From assembly GCA_949126835.1 (NCBI GenBank), contig CASBPS010000037.1, positions 62,001 through 126,000 of the forward strand: DNA of 64,000 nt, written 5' to 3'. The notes beneath the pieces were generated by a model. That model did not search any database. It was given only the letters and a program-made list of their open reading frames with translations, and had not been told where the DNA came from. Shown here in pieces: positions 21,773 through 32,267 of the stretch. A program made the position numbers and the translations under genes. The stretch's first letter is position 1; the number at the start of each line of letters is the position of its first letter. The DNA is from Anisus vortex (taxonomy: Eukaryota; Mollusca; Gastropoda; Planorbidae).

Positions 21773-21949
21773 TTGATCAGTGACAGTATAAACGAAATGG
21801 CGGAATATTCCTCAAGAATGTTACTTCCGAGCCTAATCCATTCTTTTTAGAGATCAGTGAGATAAAACCCACAAATTCTTAAGGTCTATTTTGCAGTACC
21901 CTACTGTCTCATTACCGAATGTTGCAACATTCTTCCCCAGACTTATGGG

Positions 21950-22210
21950 GCACGGTAGTAGAGCGGCAGTGAGCTCGACTGGCGATCCGAAGGTTCTGGT
22001 GTGAATCATGATGCAGGTTAGGACTTTTTACCAGGACTTAAGTGTGTCCCTGAGTCTACCCAGCTCTGGTGGGTACCTGACATTAGTTGGGGTAAAGTAA
22101 AGGCGGCTGTGCATTGTGCTGGCCACACATGCCCTAGTATGCCGTGGCCTCAGAAACTGCTGAACGCTGCTTCACCAGCACTATGATCAAATCCGAAGGA
22201 TACTTTACTT
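21950..22210 (+). repeat. tRNA-derived SINE (family 1), most complete copy
   Basis: The head GGGGCACGGTAGTAGAGCGG carries an A-box-like element. GGTTCTGGTGTGAATC is a B-box variant. The body follows: CTACCCAGCTCTGGTGGGTA, GGTAAAGTAAAGGCGGC, GTGCTGGCCACAC, CCGTGGCCTCAGAAACTG, then GATACTTTACTTACTT. It is used here as the reference for the other five copies. Confidence 0.85.
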
Positions 22211-22215
22211 ACTTA

Positions 22216-23280
22216 AGGTCAGAAACTTTTCAGCTGTAGGGTTTAATTATCATTTCAAATTGCAAACCATTATTATGTATTGCTGGAGATTTCATAGGCA
22301 ATGTATCTTCTGCAAAAAGCATAAGACATTTAGAACTTTCAATTGTAATTTTTTTTATTGCTCTAATTTGATTTTCACAATTGCTTTCTTGTGTTAGCTA
22401 GTATAGACGATGTTACACCATAATGTTTGCTATATCAAAGTGTTAAAAAAGACCATAACGGCACGATAACTCGATAAGTGCAAAAAAAACGAGCATGTAC
22501 CCATGTTCAATCAAAGATGTTCTTGGTTAAAGTTCGCAAAGCTACACACTTCTTTTATGAGTTCTAACTTTAAAATGATATTTACTCTTGTCCTTAACAC
22601 GTCACATGAACCCATCAAACAAATAACTTATAATAACTAAGTTTTAAAATTGAAATAAAATCATCACACAAAATAAAAGGAAACAGGCTAATTAACAGAT
22701 TTGTATAATGCACTTTATTGTGACGTTTTTTTCTATTTTTTTTAAAAACATACAATTCAAACTAACAGTTAAGGGTTTTTATAAAACCTTTGACCTACCT
22801 CTCAAAACACTTTAACTTTACAAGTGAATATGACCTGAATAGCAAAAAAAAAAGGATCTTCTTTTCTTTTTAAATCTCCATGTGCACAAGGAAATATACT
22901 AATACAACAAAAAGACTGACAATTAAGAAGATAGATTGTTAATAGAAAAGTAAGATTCTTAAGATAACATTGTGAGAATGTTATTTATATGCAGTTTTTT
23001 TATCCGCAGTTTTTTTACCCTTAGTATGTGTTAGATTCTACGTATATTTTTAATTAAATTAATGTTTTTATATTTTTTGTAAAAAATATGATATAATAAA
23101 ACTTGCATATTTTATCAAACATATAAAAGTATATAATAAGCTTCAGATATTTTTCGTTCAATTCACTTTTTTTCTATTTCAAAATGCCTTTTCTTTTTAC
23201 TTGAGATATTTATGAAAAAGTATATGCATGTTTAATTTTTTTTTTTACCTTACCATATTATGCGGATATTGATTCAGTAT
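22216..23280. other. No recognised gene
   Basis: AT-rich DNA with T and A runs. Isolated splice-like signals (for example a minus-strand acceptor near 22836) could not be joined into a gene. Confidence 0.45.
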
Positions 23281-23286
23281 AATTGC

Positions 23287-23294
23287 TATAAAAA
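23287..23294 (+). promoter_or_regulatory. TATA-like box upstream of a small secreted gene
   Basis: TATAAAAA lies 378 bp before the acceptor of the coding exon at 23665. A noncoding first exon between them is plausible, but no strong donor was found. Confidence 0.3.
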
Positions 23295-23664
23295 CATAAC
23301 ATCAAAGATATATATTAGTGGGAAATGATAACAGATTATTGAGTGTCGATTGTGGCGCTTTGGTGGATATTTATTTAATGTGTTATTTTTCTAGTTGCCA
23401 AGGGTCTAAGGAGCTAAACTTTATCGTTTCTAAATTTGGGATTTACATCATGGATGTAGATAGATACTTTGTCTTATTTGACCTCTGCAGATATAAATGT
23501 AGAAAAAGTTTTGGTAGCTACCTTGACTATTTTACCTTTTTTATATTGCTTTTTTAATTATTGTTACATTTTTAATGAAATAGTATTACTTAAGTAGGGA
23601 ATATAATTATAAGCATATAGATATGTGTGTAAAAATACACATTTATTGTTGTATTTTTTTTCAG

Positions 23665-24206
23665 AAATAGAATGAAAGCTATTATACTATTAAGCATTAT
23701 CGCTCTTACAAACATGTGCAATGCAGACAAACAGAAAGATTGTAGTAAAAGTAAACTGTCAGAACAGCTAACTGCAGATTGTAAACATTTTGTATATTTA
23801 GCTCAAGTAAGTAAAAAATAATGGGCCTACTCATTGCATTTGGTATTTGTGAAAATCATAAAGACATGTAAATTTCTACATTATTTATTTTTATTCAGGA
23901 ATGGAACAGGAAAGGCAATAAAGAGAAATATTAAAAAGCTGAAAATTGCATCATTAAATATTATACAATATCAACAATCCTTTAAATTATAAAGCAAAAA
24001 AAGAATTTTACAAAATATAGCATCATAAATATTATAAGAAGAAATCGTTAAAAACCTATTAGCCTACCTGTGTTTATGTTCTGTGCGTTTCTGAAATTAA
24101 TAAGCATACTTTTATTTATTCTTTTTTTTTCTAGGTAACAGATAACAGAACATACACTGGAGGAAGTAAATGTCCATCGGAAATAGCTTGGCTTGTGTGC
24201 TTTTAA
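23665..24206 (+). CDS. Small secreted cysteine-containing protein, two coding exons (family member 2)
   Basis: A strong acceptor (TTTTTTTTCAG) ends at 23664. The ATG follows 7 nt later at 23672. Exon A runs to 23806 (45 codons), with signal peptide MKAIILLSIIALTNMCNA and then DKQKDCSKSKL and TADCKHFVYLAQ, and ends at donor CAA|GTAAGT. The last exon, 24135-24206, follows CTTTTTTTTTTCTAG in phase 0 and encodes 23 residues with NRT (a possible N-glycosylation site), GGSKCPSEIAWLVCF and a stop. AATAAA is at 24264-24269. The 68-residue precursor gives a mature peptide of about 50 residues with four Cys (24, 37, 58, 67), enough for two disulfides. The C-terminal C-x8-C resembles the C-x9-C of the gene at 13048. 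An alternative terminal exon at 23899-23934 (acceptor TTATTCAG, frame EWNRKGNKEKY, stop) is also possible. Function is unknown. Confidence 0.65.
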
Positions 24207-24269
24207 TTTTTAACTATATATTCCTCAGTAAAATGTAATTTTAGTTGAATACAAAATGTAAGGAATAAA

Positions 24270-25102
24270 TAAATATGTTGTCAACATTAAATGTTAACGT
24301 TTCTTGCAAGTTACACTAAAAAGTCTATGAATAAAAATAGTATTTCCTGATAGCTTAGTAACAGATTTATGTTATATTTTTAGCATGTGTTACCTTATTT
24401 CTATTAAAACAGTGTGATTTTTATTTTTGCGTACTCTGTTCTTTTATCCTAATTGCTTCCTCGTTATGTAAAGAATATTATAATGAAAGTTTAAAAGATT
24501 ATAATTGTTTTAAACGTTTTAAAAGATAATAAAACGAATGATAAACTTTCGGCTTTTCAATCATAAAATATAATTAAAGCAGTGAAAATCAATAGATTAA
24601 TCATGTATGCATTTTGTTGTAAAATTATGTTTTTATTTTGTTTATTAATTTGTAATTGTTATTTTATTTCAAGGAAAATATTTTTTTTTGGTTTAAATAT
24701 ATTTTTTAGGATTAAATACTTTTAACTGTTTATACAATAAAAAAAAAATTCCCAAATTAAAGGCTTAGATTTTTCCTCCGAAATACACACACATTGAAGT
24801 GCAAATATTGAACTAATTACTTAAAAGTTATCTTTGATATTTTGTATAAATAATTTTTATTAACATTCAGATACTGAATACACAAGTTACTATCAAAATC
24901 AAATGTGAACTCAATTTTGATAAAAAGTTCTTCACTTGAACTTTAAGATGATAAAAATGTGATATAGTTTCATGGCAGACATGGGTTAGCAGATCAAAGA
25001 ATTTAAGAGAAAAGTTTTTTCCATGTTTTGTAATGTTACTATCACTTTGAATCACGTTAGAATCATTTTAAATTTCTACGTAAGCACCTTTTTTTTGCTT
25101 AG
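24270..25102. other. No recognised gene
   Basis: AT-rich sequence after the poly(A) signal of the secreted gene; the minus-strand open frame at 24867-25055 has no recognisable feature. Confidence 0.45.
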
Positions 25103-25240
25103 CTAGACATGTCCCATATTATTATTTTTTTTACAATTTAACAGTCGGCCCAAGCACAGGCCCCTATTACTATTTTAAAAGACTCTTTATTTAGAAAAAC
25201 AACATTCAAGAACATTAAATATTTACTCATCCTTAAAAAA
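25103..25240 (+). pseudogene. Possible decayed signal-peptide exon related to the small secreted genes
   Basis: A strong acceptor (CTTTTTTTTGCTTAG) ends at 25102 and an ATG follows 6 nt later, the same spacing as in the three intact genes. The frame begins MSHIIIFFTI, hits TAA at 25139-25141, then stays open through QSAQAQAPITILKDS and beyond, like a signal peptide with an Ala-x-Ala cleavage site. There is no donor at the expected distance. It lies 0.9 kb downstream of a family member on the same strand. Chance is a real alternative. Confidence 0.25.
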
Positions 25241-26394
25241 AACACATAATATCTTAAGACTTTCATTTTTAAAAGAAAATGCATTTATTGAATTAGTATT
25301 AGGTTTATAGCAGATCAATATATTACTTCTTGTGTTATATTATTATTCGGATTAGGAAAGCCATGTAGTTTGACGGGCTTATTTGTACGATAATCGCTTT
25401 TGCAACATAGTTTCAGTTTATAACATAATCTGCTGTTTGGATTTTTAAACAAAACTGTGTTAGTAAGCATTAATTAAGATTGTAACCAGATATGAGTAGT
25501 CCAAACGATATGGCGTCGATATTACTTCCAGAAGCCGAAAAAAAAAGCGTTTGCAAATTATGTTCTAAATTTATTTACTGCTCTTGCCCCTACCACCTAA
25601 AAAGTTCAATAGTCGACAAATCCGCCGTTGCCCCCTTCCTCCTCCCTCCTCACTCTTTCCGCCTTGAAGACTTTTGTACATTCTTCAACCATTTCCCTGA
25701 CCATGATCTCCCTAGACAAAAGTGATCAGTCAACAAATTGACCAGTTGGCCCTAACGTTATCATTACGGGCTTGGTCGCGCACTGCTCGCATTAATACCT
25801 TCCCCTTCTTGTGCTCCAGGCACTAAATTTGCCAAAAAAAATATCGAAAAATGATTCAGGGAATTTATAATAGTATAATTAATGGTCTAAACAAATATTT
25901 AATACTACGGTAGACTTCTTTAGGGTCAAATCTTTCGTTACGAAAGTCTTTTCACTCGGGGACTATCACGTTGCGGCTAAGGACCCTAAATAAGATATTA
26001 GAAAAACCGCTAAATTTTATTTTGGGTAAGATAAAATAATCTAAAAGATAGTTTCTGACTCTTTAAGTTATCTTAACAGTTATTAGCATACCTAAAGATT
26101 ACAAGAATAAATGGATGAATGTGTGTGTGTGTGTGTACTTTTTCACCATTACTTATTGTAGGCTTACTCATTTTCATGTTTTATTTGATACTATTTAATG
26201 CATGAAATTAGATTTCCATTTAGTATTATTATGCTCTTTCATAATACATTCATTAATTCTTTTTAGATTTAATCTTAGATACTTAGATTGCTTTCCATAT
26301 TCCATTTATGTCCATGGCAACACACGAGAAAAACACTCCATACCCTGACCACCCACCCCCTACGGTCCTCACTGTACATCACAAGAATCAACAT
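25241..26394. other. No recognised gene
   Basis: An ATG-started frame at 25492-25725 (77 codons, with a C-x2-C and two further Cys) has no recognisable domain and no supporting splice or poly(A) context. A (TG)n run is at 26120-26136. The 4-bp target duplicate ACAT at 26391-26394 precedes the LTR. Confidence 0.4.
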
Positions 26395-27021
26395 TGTTAC
26401 GAATATCGGTCATAAATGAATGACGTAGTAAGGCATTGACCTCTTAACAAGTGCGTATCAGAGTCCAAAGCGACCAAGGTTTGACCTTTATGCCCTGAGG
26501 GCAGTTTAAATAAAATAATTCGTTCAAATCCCGTGGAAATTGGGGGATAATTCTGGATCGTAGTAATTATAGAGAAAGAGGTTAAAATGCGTATTAAGAC
26601 CCTGTAGAATCTTCGATGATCGTTTTCTTTGTAAAGTCCCGACCTCCTTAAAGTTAGTTCAGTTTAAACGTTTGTAGAGTGAAGTCGCTATATTCATACA
26701 TGTACATGTAATGCCATTTTATTGATACTTATGTTGCCACCAGTTGATGAAGTTTATTGATCGTTTATATTGAGTCTACAATTTAAATAAAATTGTTTAT
26801 TCAACAACTGGAGTTGTTTGATCTATCGTTGTTGAGAAAGGTGTTGAAGATAATTATCACGAATATAACTACATTACTGCATAGACCTGTCAGTCAAGGA
26901 ACCCCTAGCTTGGGCTACAGATTAGCAGAATCTAGAGACTTCTAATAAAGATACAACTATATTCATTGAATCCGATTTAACGAGTCGTAATAATAGTCAT
27001 CATATAAAGAGGTCCATAACA
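26395..27021 (+). repeat. 5' LTR
   Basis: 627 bp, TG...CA ends, with AATAAA-containing blocks in the distal half (TTTAAATAAAATTG). No difference from the 3' LTR was noticed. Confidence 0.95.
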
Positions 27022-27193
27022 GTTTGGGGTCTTCGTCCGATATAGTTGTATAGTGAAGCATATATTCAAGTTGTGTTGTGTTGTGTGTTGGAGCAGTGAC
27101 CTACTGAGCAAGCCTAAGAACGCTGAAATTATTCTTCCGATTGGAAAAACGTAAGTTGGAAATTTACCACTTTATAAATCTCTTAACTAAAGA

Positions 27194-29710
27194 ATGGAAT
27201 TTATTGAAAATCCAGAAGAAGAAGTTCTGAAAACTTTATCAATAAAGAAGTTAAAAGAGATCGCTGAGATCTTAAAGATAGAAGTTACTGAAACTACACC
27301 ATCGAGGACTGTGTTGACACAGCAGATAAAAGATGTGTTGATTGCGAGTGGCAAGTTGAAAGTAGAATCAAGCGCGGAGGGATATCAAGTTGAAGGTCAG
27401 ATGTCTGAACAGTTGCGATTTCAGCTAGAAATGAAACGGTTTGAGATGGAACAAAAACGTTTGGAAATAGAAGAAAAACGTCTTGAGATGGAAGATAAGA
27501 AAAGTCAAAGAGAAACAGAAAGTCAGGAAAGAATAGAGCTAGCGAAGATAGGAGCTACTAAAAAAGAATCTCATAATGATGTAGAGATGGCCAGATGGAA
27601 AAAGCTAGTCCCTACCTACATTGATAAAGAAAGTGAAATAGCTAATTTCTTCCAGACCTTTGAAATTTCTTGCAGAGATTTTAAGTTCCCAGAAGATAAA
27701 TGGGGAATATTAGTGAGAACAGCTTTTACTCAGGGAAGGGCAAGAGATTGTGTTCTGTTGTTAAAAGAGGAGCATTTAAATGATTATGAAGTCATTAAAG
27801 ACACTGTACTAAAAGCCTATAACCAAATACCGGAAAGTTATCGGAAAAGGTTCCGTCAGTATACAATGTCCCCTTACCAAACACACTTGGACTTCCTTAG
27901 AGCAGAAGAAAAGCTAATGGATCAGTGGATAAAATCCAGAAATATCTCCACATTAAAAGAAATGAAAGATATCATTCTGTTAGAGGATTTTATTAACAAA
28001 GTGAGGCCGGATATAAGAATGTATTTATCCGAGCGTGATATCACTGACCCACATAAGGCTGCTGATTTAGCTGAACAGTATGCACTGTGTCATAGGACAG
28101 CTGGTGAAAAGAATGTTAATCGGTCACAACGGCCAGCAGAAAACACACAACCACAACATCGTGAAAAAGAGCATTTTGTGAAACAAAATGATGTTAATAA
28201 GAAACCTGTCAACAAAAACGTCCGATGTACTTTTTGTAAAAGAACAGGACATAGCATCGAAGACTGTTGGAGTATACGAAGCAACAAAAGACCTAACAAA
28301 GTGGTCATGTGTGCCAGCCATGCACAAATACAGAATGTACAAGAAAGCGAAGATACAAACGAACTGAATTCGAAGAAAGATTCTTCTAAACCAGAAACAC
28401 TGAGGGTGGATTTGCCTGAGAGCAAAAGTCAGAAGGTAGAGAAATCTACAACTGAAGATAATGAGGATAAATATCCTGATTATAAATACAGAATGGCTAC
28501 TATTGGATTAATTGTCCAAGTCCACAGGGACGAAAAAGTAGACCAAAGTATTTTTGACTCGAACAAGAGTCTGAAGTCATCGAAAGATGAAACAACACCC
28601 AGAAGTCATGGTCAAGGGAAGAATAAAATTGACACAGAGACCCTGTGCAGTTTTCAACCGTTCATTAGTGAAGGTTGTGTGGCCTTACAAAAGGAAGGAC
28701 CACTGAAGTCCGTAAGAATATTACGAGACACAGGAGCATCATTAACACTGCTGCTTAAAGATGTATTACCATTAAATGATAATACATTGACAGGACAGAC
28801 TGTCCTATTGAGAGGTTTTGAATGGAAAGAAGAAATACCTCTACATAGGATATACCTCACATCTGACTTGGTGACAGGATATGTGACAGTTGGAGTAATA
28901 TCAAAACTTCCTGTTGAGGGCATATCCGTTATCCTAGCAAATGATTTGGCGAAAGGGAGGGTGAGACCTGAACTGATTGTGAAGGAAAATCCAAACCCTA
29001 GTCCTATGGTGGAGACAGGAAAAGAAAAAGAACTTTGTCCTGTAGGTGATGTCATAAATGGTATGACACCACAGAAAAAGAAAGAAGAAACTATCTCACA
29101 AGAAAAGGAAAAGAAAGAAGAAATTCTCCCACGAGAGAAGAAAGAGGAAGAAGAAGTGGAACGTGATACTACTATTTTCTCCATGATTGAAGATTGTCCG
29201 AAAGGAAATGAACAATCAAAGAAGTCATCACAAAATGAATTGATTGCTGAACAGAAAGTAGATCCAGAGTTGCTACAGTTGCATGAGAAAGCTGTCGACG
29301 AGAAAGAAAATCCTACTACTGATGTCTATGAACAGATAGACCACAGCATAAACAAACAACAATGCAAACCTGCAGTTGCCGGTACAGATGAAGATTGGAG
29401 GAGCATCACTGAAGAAACGAGTGCGGAGAGCTGGACCGAAACTATCAAAAGCTATGGGTTACCACAATCCATACCGTCAGATCGAAGGACCAACTTCGCC
29501 CCGGAACTCTTCAATCCAGTCCTAAAGAACTTATGCCTGGAGCATGAGGTGACAACTGAATCCTATCCGGAAAGTCGAGGAGCCTATGGAACAATCTTTG
29601 GACCCACTGTCCGAGGACCACTCAAACTACTTCCAGAGGAATGGCAGACCGAATTGGATCTCCTTGGGCTGAGCAAGTACCTAGATAAGTACATATATTT
29701 TTTTGTCTGA
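27194..29710 (+). CDS. gag-pro: Gag-protease polyprotein with in-frame integrase remnant (Gypsy-like)
   Basis: An 838-residue open frame. Residues about 75-120 form a Glu/Lys-rich coiled coil (repeated EMKRFEMEQKRLEIEEKRLE-type heptads). Residues about 135-300 form a SCAN-like capsid (ARWKKLVPTYI, SYRKRFRQ, ILLEDFINKVRPDIR, AADLAEQYAL). A zinc knuckle, C-x2-C-x4-H-x4-C, begins at about residue 345 (CTFCKRTGHSIEDC). The aspartic protease active site is DTGAS at 512, with a later ILANDLA segment. From about 610 comes a Lys/Glu-rich linker. Residues about 753-800 read YGLPQSIPSDRRTNF and SYPESRGA, matching the integrase core (FG-x-P-x-I-x-SDRGTNF...YHPESQGA) with part of its catalytic surroundings. 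GPLKLLPEEW follows. Reverse transcriptase, RNase H and most of integrase are missing without breaking the frame, so the deletion may be selected or ancestral. It is the only long ORF of the element. Confidence 0.9.
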   Translation: MEFIENPEEEVLKTLSIKKLKEIAEILKIEVTETTPSRTVLTQQIKDVLIASGKLKVESSAEGYQVEGQMSEQLRFQLEMKRFEMEQKRLEIEEKRLEMEDKKSQRETESQERIELAKIGATKKESHNDVEMARWKKLVPTYIDKESEIANFFQTFEISCRDFKFPEDKWGILVRTAFTQGRARDCVLLLKEEHLNDYEVIKDTVLKAYNQIPESYRKRFRQYTMSPYQTHLDFLRAEEKLMDQWIKSRNISTLKEMKDIILLEDFINKVRPDIRMYLSERDITDPHKAADLAEQYALCHRTAGEKNVNRSQRPAENTQPQHREKEHFVKQNDVNKKPVNKNVRCTFCKRTGHSIEDCWSIRSNKRPNKVVMCASHAQIQNVQESEDTNELNSKKDSSKPETLRVDLPESKSQKVEKSTTEDNEDKYPDYKYRMATIGLIVQVHRDEKVDQSIFDSNKSLKSSKDETTPRSHGQGKNKIDTETLCSFQPFISEGCVALQKEGPLKSVRILRDTGASLTLLLKDVLPLNDNTLTGQTVLLRGFEWKEEIPLHRIYLTSDLVTGYVTVGVISKLPVEGISVILANDLAKGRVRPELIVKENPNPSPMVETGKEKELCPVGDVINGMTPQKKKEETISQEKEKKEEILPREKKEEEEVERDTTIFSMIEDCPKGNEQSKKSSQNELIAEQKVDPELLQLHEKAVDEKENPTTDVYEQIDHSINKQQCKPAVAGTDEDWRSITEETSAESWTETIKSYGLPQSIPSDRRTNFAPELFNPVLKNLCLEHEVTTESYPESRGAYGTIFGPTVRGPLKLLPEEWQTELDLLGLSKYLDKYIYFFV

Positions 29711-29933
29711 CATAACTGTGTTTGTTAGAAAAAAATTGTACACTGCTCACATGCAGATGCCATTGTTGTGTGATGAAAGAAAGGCAAAAATATTATATCA
29801 TTTGAAAATGATAAAGCCTTACCTTCTGAAAACAATTGGAATAAGCTTGATGTTGTTAACATTGTTACTCTTATTTGTAAAATTTATGCCTGGAGTACAG
29901 GATGAATTGAATGACAAATTCACTGATAGTTAG
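29703..29933 (+). CDS. Short pol-tail frame with a membrane-like segment
   Basis: This frame overlaps the end of the Gag-pro ORF by 8 nt and has no ATG at its start; its first ATG is at 29751. It encodes KILYHLKMIKPYLLK, like the C-terminal integrase tail of Gypsy polyproteins (usually ...CHVNMLKPYY). A hydrophobic stretch follows (GISLMLLTLLLLFVKFM), which could span a membrane, and then an acidic end. It may be translated by frameshift or simply be a relic. An env-like role cannot be claimed from one helix. Confidence 0.4.
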   Translation: MSDITVFVRKKLYTAHMQMPLLCDERKAKILYHLKMIKPYLLKTIGISLMLLTLLLLFVKFMPGVQDELNDKFTDS

Positions 29934-31636
29934 TTACCAAACTTACTATTTTAAAACTAAATCCCTTACTTGTGAAGAAAAAGGACTGAGTAAAAGTATT
30001 GTTAGAGTAAATATCATTATAGTGTGATATTTCTAAACAAACTTGTTAGGTTGAGCATTTAAAATAATTGCTATAAGAGAAACAGATCAGTTTTATCCGC
30101 AGAATTGGTTTCTAAATCAGAGGACATTATAAATGTGGACTGATTATAAGATATGTTTGAGAGTCTCTGGAAATGATAATTGAAACATTTGGCAGAGAGG
30201 ATAATCTGATTGATAAAGATGTAAATGATTTTAAGAAAAGAGAATTTTCTATCACTAAAGTATTGAGAAATGTTTTATGATTGTACTATGGAAATTTATT
30301 TTATCATGTACTGTGGTTGAAATATTGCACTGAGTCAGTATGCAAATTTCTTCTATGTGAATTTATTCATTTGTTCTATTATCACTGAATGTATGATAAT
30401 GTAGGGTAAAAATAGTTGCAGCAAGGCAGAACTATGACTAAAAAGAATTCCAAGAATTGTATTATATATGATTTTTCACTTTTAGGATACTGTTACATGA
30501 AAAGCAGACCAAAAGTAGAAAGTAATAAAACTTTGTATCCTTGTTTGTATAAATTTAGGATATGGGCCACTGATTTGACACTGCAAACCAGAATGATTGA
30601 GAATTTCATGGTTGAAAATTTATAATGTTGACATACCAATGTTCAACAAATGTATTATTAATTAAGGATTTCATGTCAAGATTGTAAAACTAATCTATTT
30701 TTTTTTGTATTAGTTAAAATAGATTGAATGAATTGTACTGAAAAGCAAAAGACTGGGTAGACCTGAACACTGTGGAAGTAACAGGAACCTAGAACCTATG
30801 AATAACACCTTTATGGAAGATAGAAAAGAGCCATGTACACCACTGAAAAGATTGGAGATGGAATGTTTTCACCACACCAGTCAAAACCAGCAGTTTGTTT
30901 TGTACATAAATTGTTAAATTGATTTCGCTATGAAAAAAATTAATAGTAGCCTATGCTTAACTCTTTTCTACTTCAGTAATAGTGTAATTGAAATGTCTTT
31001 AAAGTAATTAAAAGAAAATAATTACTTACTGTTTAGTAATAAGATTGTATGAAGATAATATAATCTGCTTTGATTGATAGTTAATTAAGTAAATTAACCA
31101 AAATTTGTTTAAGTAAATCCATGATTGTCTGAATGTTTCAATTTAACCTGCTACGATGTGAACTCTTTTAAAAAAGAAAATAATGACGTCGAAAGGTCAT
31201 GGTAAAATGAGAAATTGAAATATTTTTAATGATTTTTGCTATAAACTATTTTAATTCGTGAACAGACTATGTTTAATGTTCTTAAAATAACATAAATGAA
31301 TTTGACTTTGAGATGATAATGGAATGGAAATTATTAGATTGTATAATGTTTAACCCTATGTATTTTTCTTGTATACAAGATTTAGATAAACAATTTAATT
31401 GTCCATTGTTTTGAATTAAAAATTGAATGATTGAATGACTATAGTTAAGCCATTTGATAAGATGAATTTATATTGCATATATTATTATGTTATTGTTATC
31501 AGTTCGATTGAATTATTGGGATCGCCAATTGAACTGTATTGTTTTCCCCGGAATATTTTCTTTTATAATTATTCCTTAAAATTAACATTTTTTCAAATGT
31601 AAAAGAAATAATTATAAAACTTTAGAAGGGGGGGGA
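29934..31636 (+). other. Long noncoding 3' internal region of the Gypsy-like element
   Basis: 1.7 kb of AT-rich sequence between the last frame and the 3' LTR, ending in the purine tract at 31624-31636. No frame over 70 codons has a recognisable domain. It may be a decayed or replaced pol region or untranslated sequence. Confidence 0.6.
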
Positions 31637-32263
31637 TGTTACGAATATCGGTCATAAATGAATGACGTAGTAAGGCATTGACCTCTTAACAAGTGCGTAT
31701 CAGAGTCCAAAGCGACCAAGGTTTGACCTTTATGCCCTGAGGGCAGTTTAAATAAAATAATTCGTTCAAATCCCGTGGAAATTGGGGGATAATTCTGGAT
31801 CGTAGTAATTATAGAGAAAGAGGTTAAAATGCGTATTAAGACCCTGTAGAATCTTCGATGATCGTTTTCTTTGTAAAGTCCCGACCTCCTTAAAGTTAGT
31901 TCAGTTTAAACGTTTGTAGAGTGAAGTCGCTATATTCATACATGTACATGTAATGCCATTTTATTGATACTTATGTTGCCACCAGTTGATGAAGTTTATT
32001 GATCGTTTATATTGAGTCTACAATTTAAATAAAATTGTTTATTCAACAACTGGAGTTGTTTGATCTATCGTTGTTGAGAAAGGTGTTGAAGATAATTATC
32101 ACGAATATAACTACATTACTGCATAGACCTGTCAGTCAAGGAACCCCTAGCTTGGGCTACAGATTAGCAGAATCTAGAGACTTCTAATAAAGATACAACT
32201 ATATTCATTGAATCCGATTTAACGAGTCGTAATAATAGTCATCATATAAAGAGGTCCATAACA
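31637..32263 (+). repeat. 3' LTR
   Basis: 627 bp, matching the 5' LTR; followed by the target duplicate ACAT at 32264-32267. Confidence 0.95.
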
Positions 32264-32267
32264 ACAT

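Larger units (their letters stand above)
26395..32263 (+). mobile_element. Complete, young, non-autonomous Gypsy-like LTR retrotransposon
   Basis: Two 627-bp LTRs (26395-27021 and 31637-32263), TGTTACGAAT...CCATAACA, appear identical on visual alignment. They are flanked by ACAT (26391-26394, 32264-32267). A primer-binding-site-like TTTGGGGTCTTCGTCCG follows the 5' LTR, and a purine tract AGAAGGGGGGGGA precedes the 3' LTR. The coding part has Gag and protease plus an integrase scrap, with no reverse transcriptase or RNase H. It probably moved using enzymes from a full-length relative. A diverged LTR of the family is at 1-567. Confidence 0.95.

Noticed and set aside
22827..23290. Possible minus-strand two-exon secreted gene (acceptor near 22836, donor near 23255)
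   Set aside because: The upstream exon has no in-frame ATG before a stop, so no complete model could be built.
25492..25725. 77-codon frame with several Cys
   Set aside because: No recognised domain and no transcript signals; kept only as part of an unassigned region.
28090..29184. Minus-strand frames of 72-176 codons
   Set aside because: Antisense shadows of the Gag-protease ORF.
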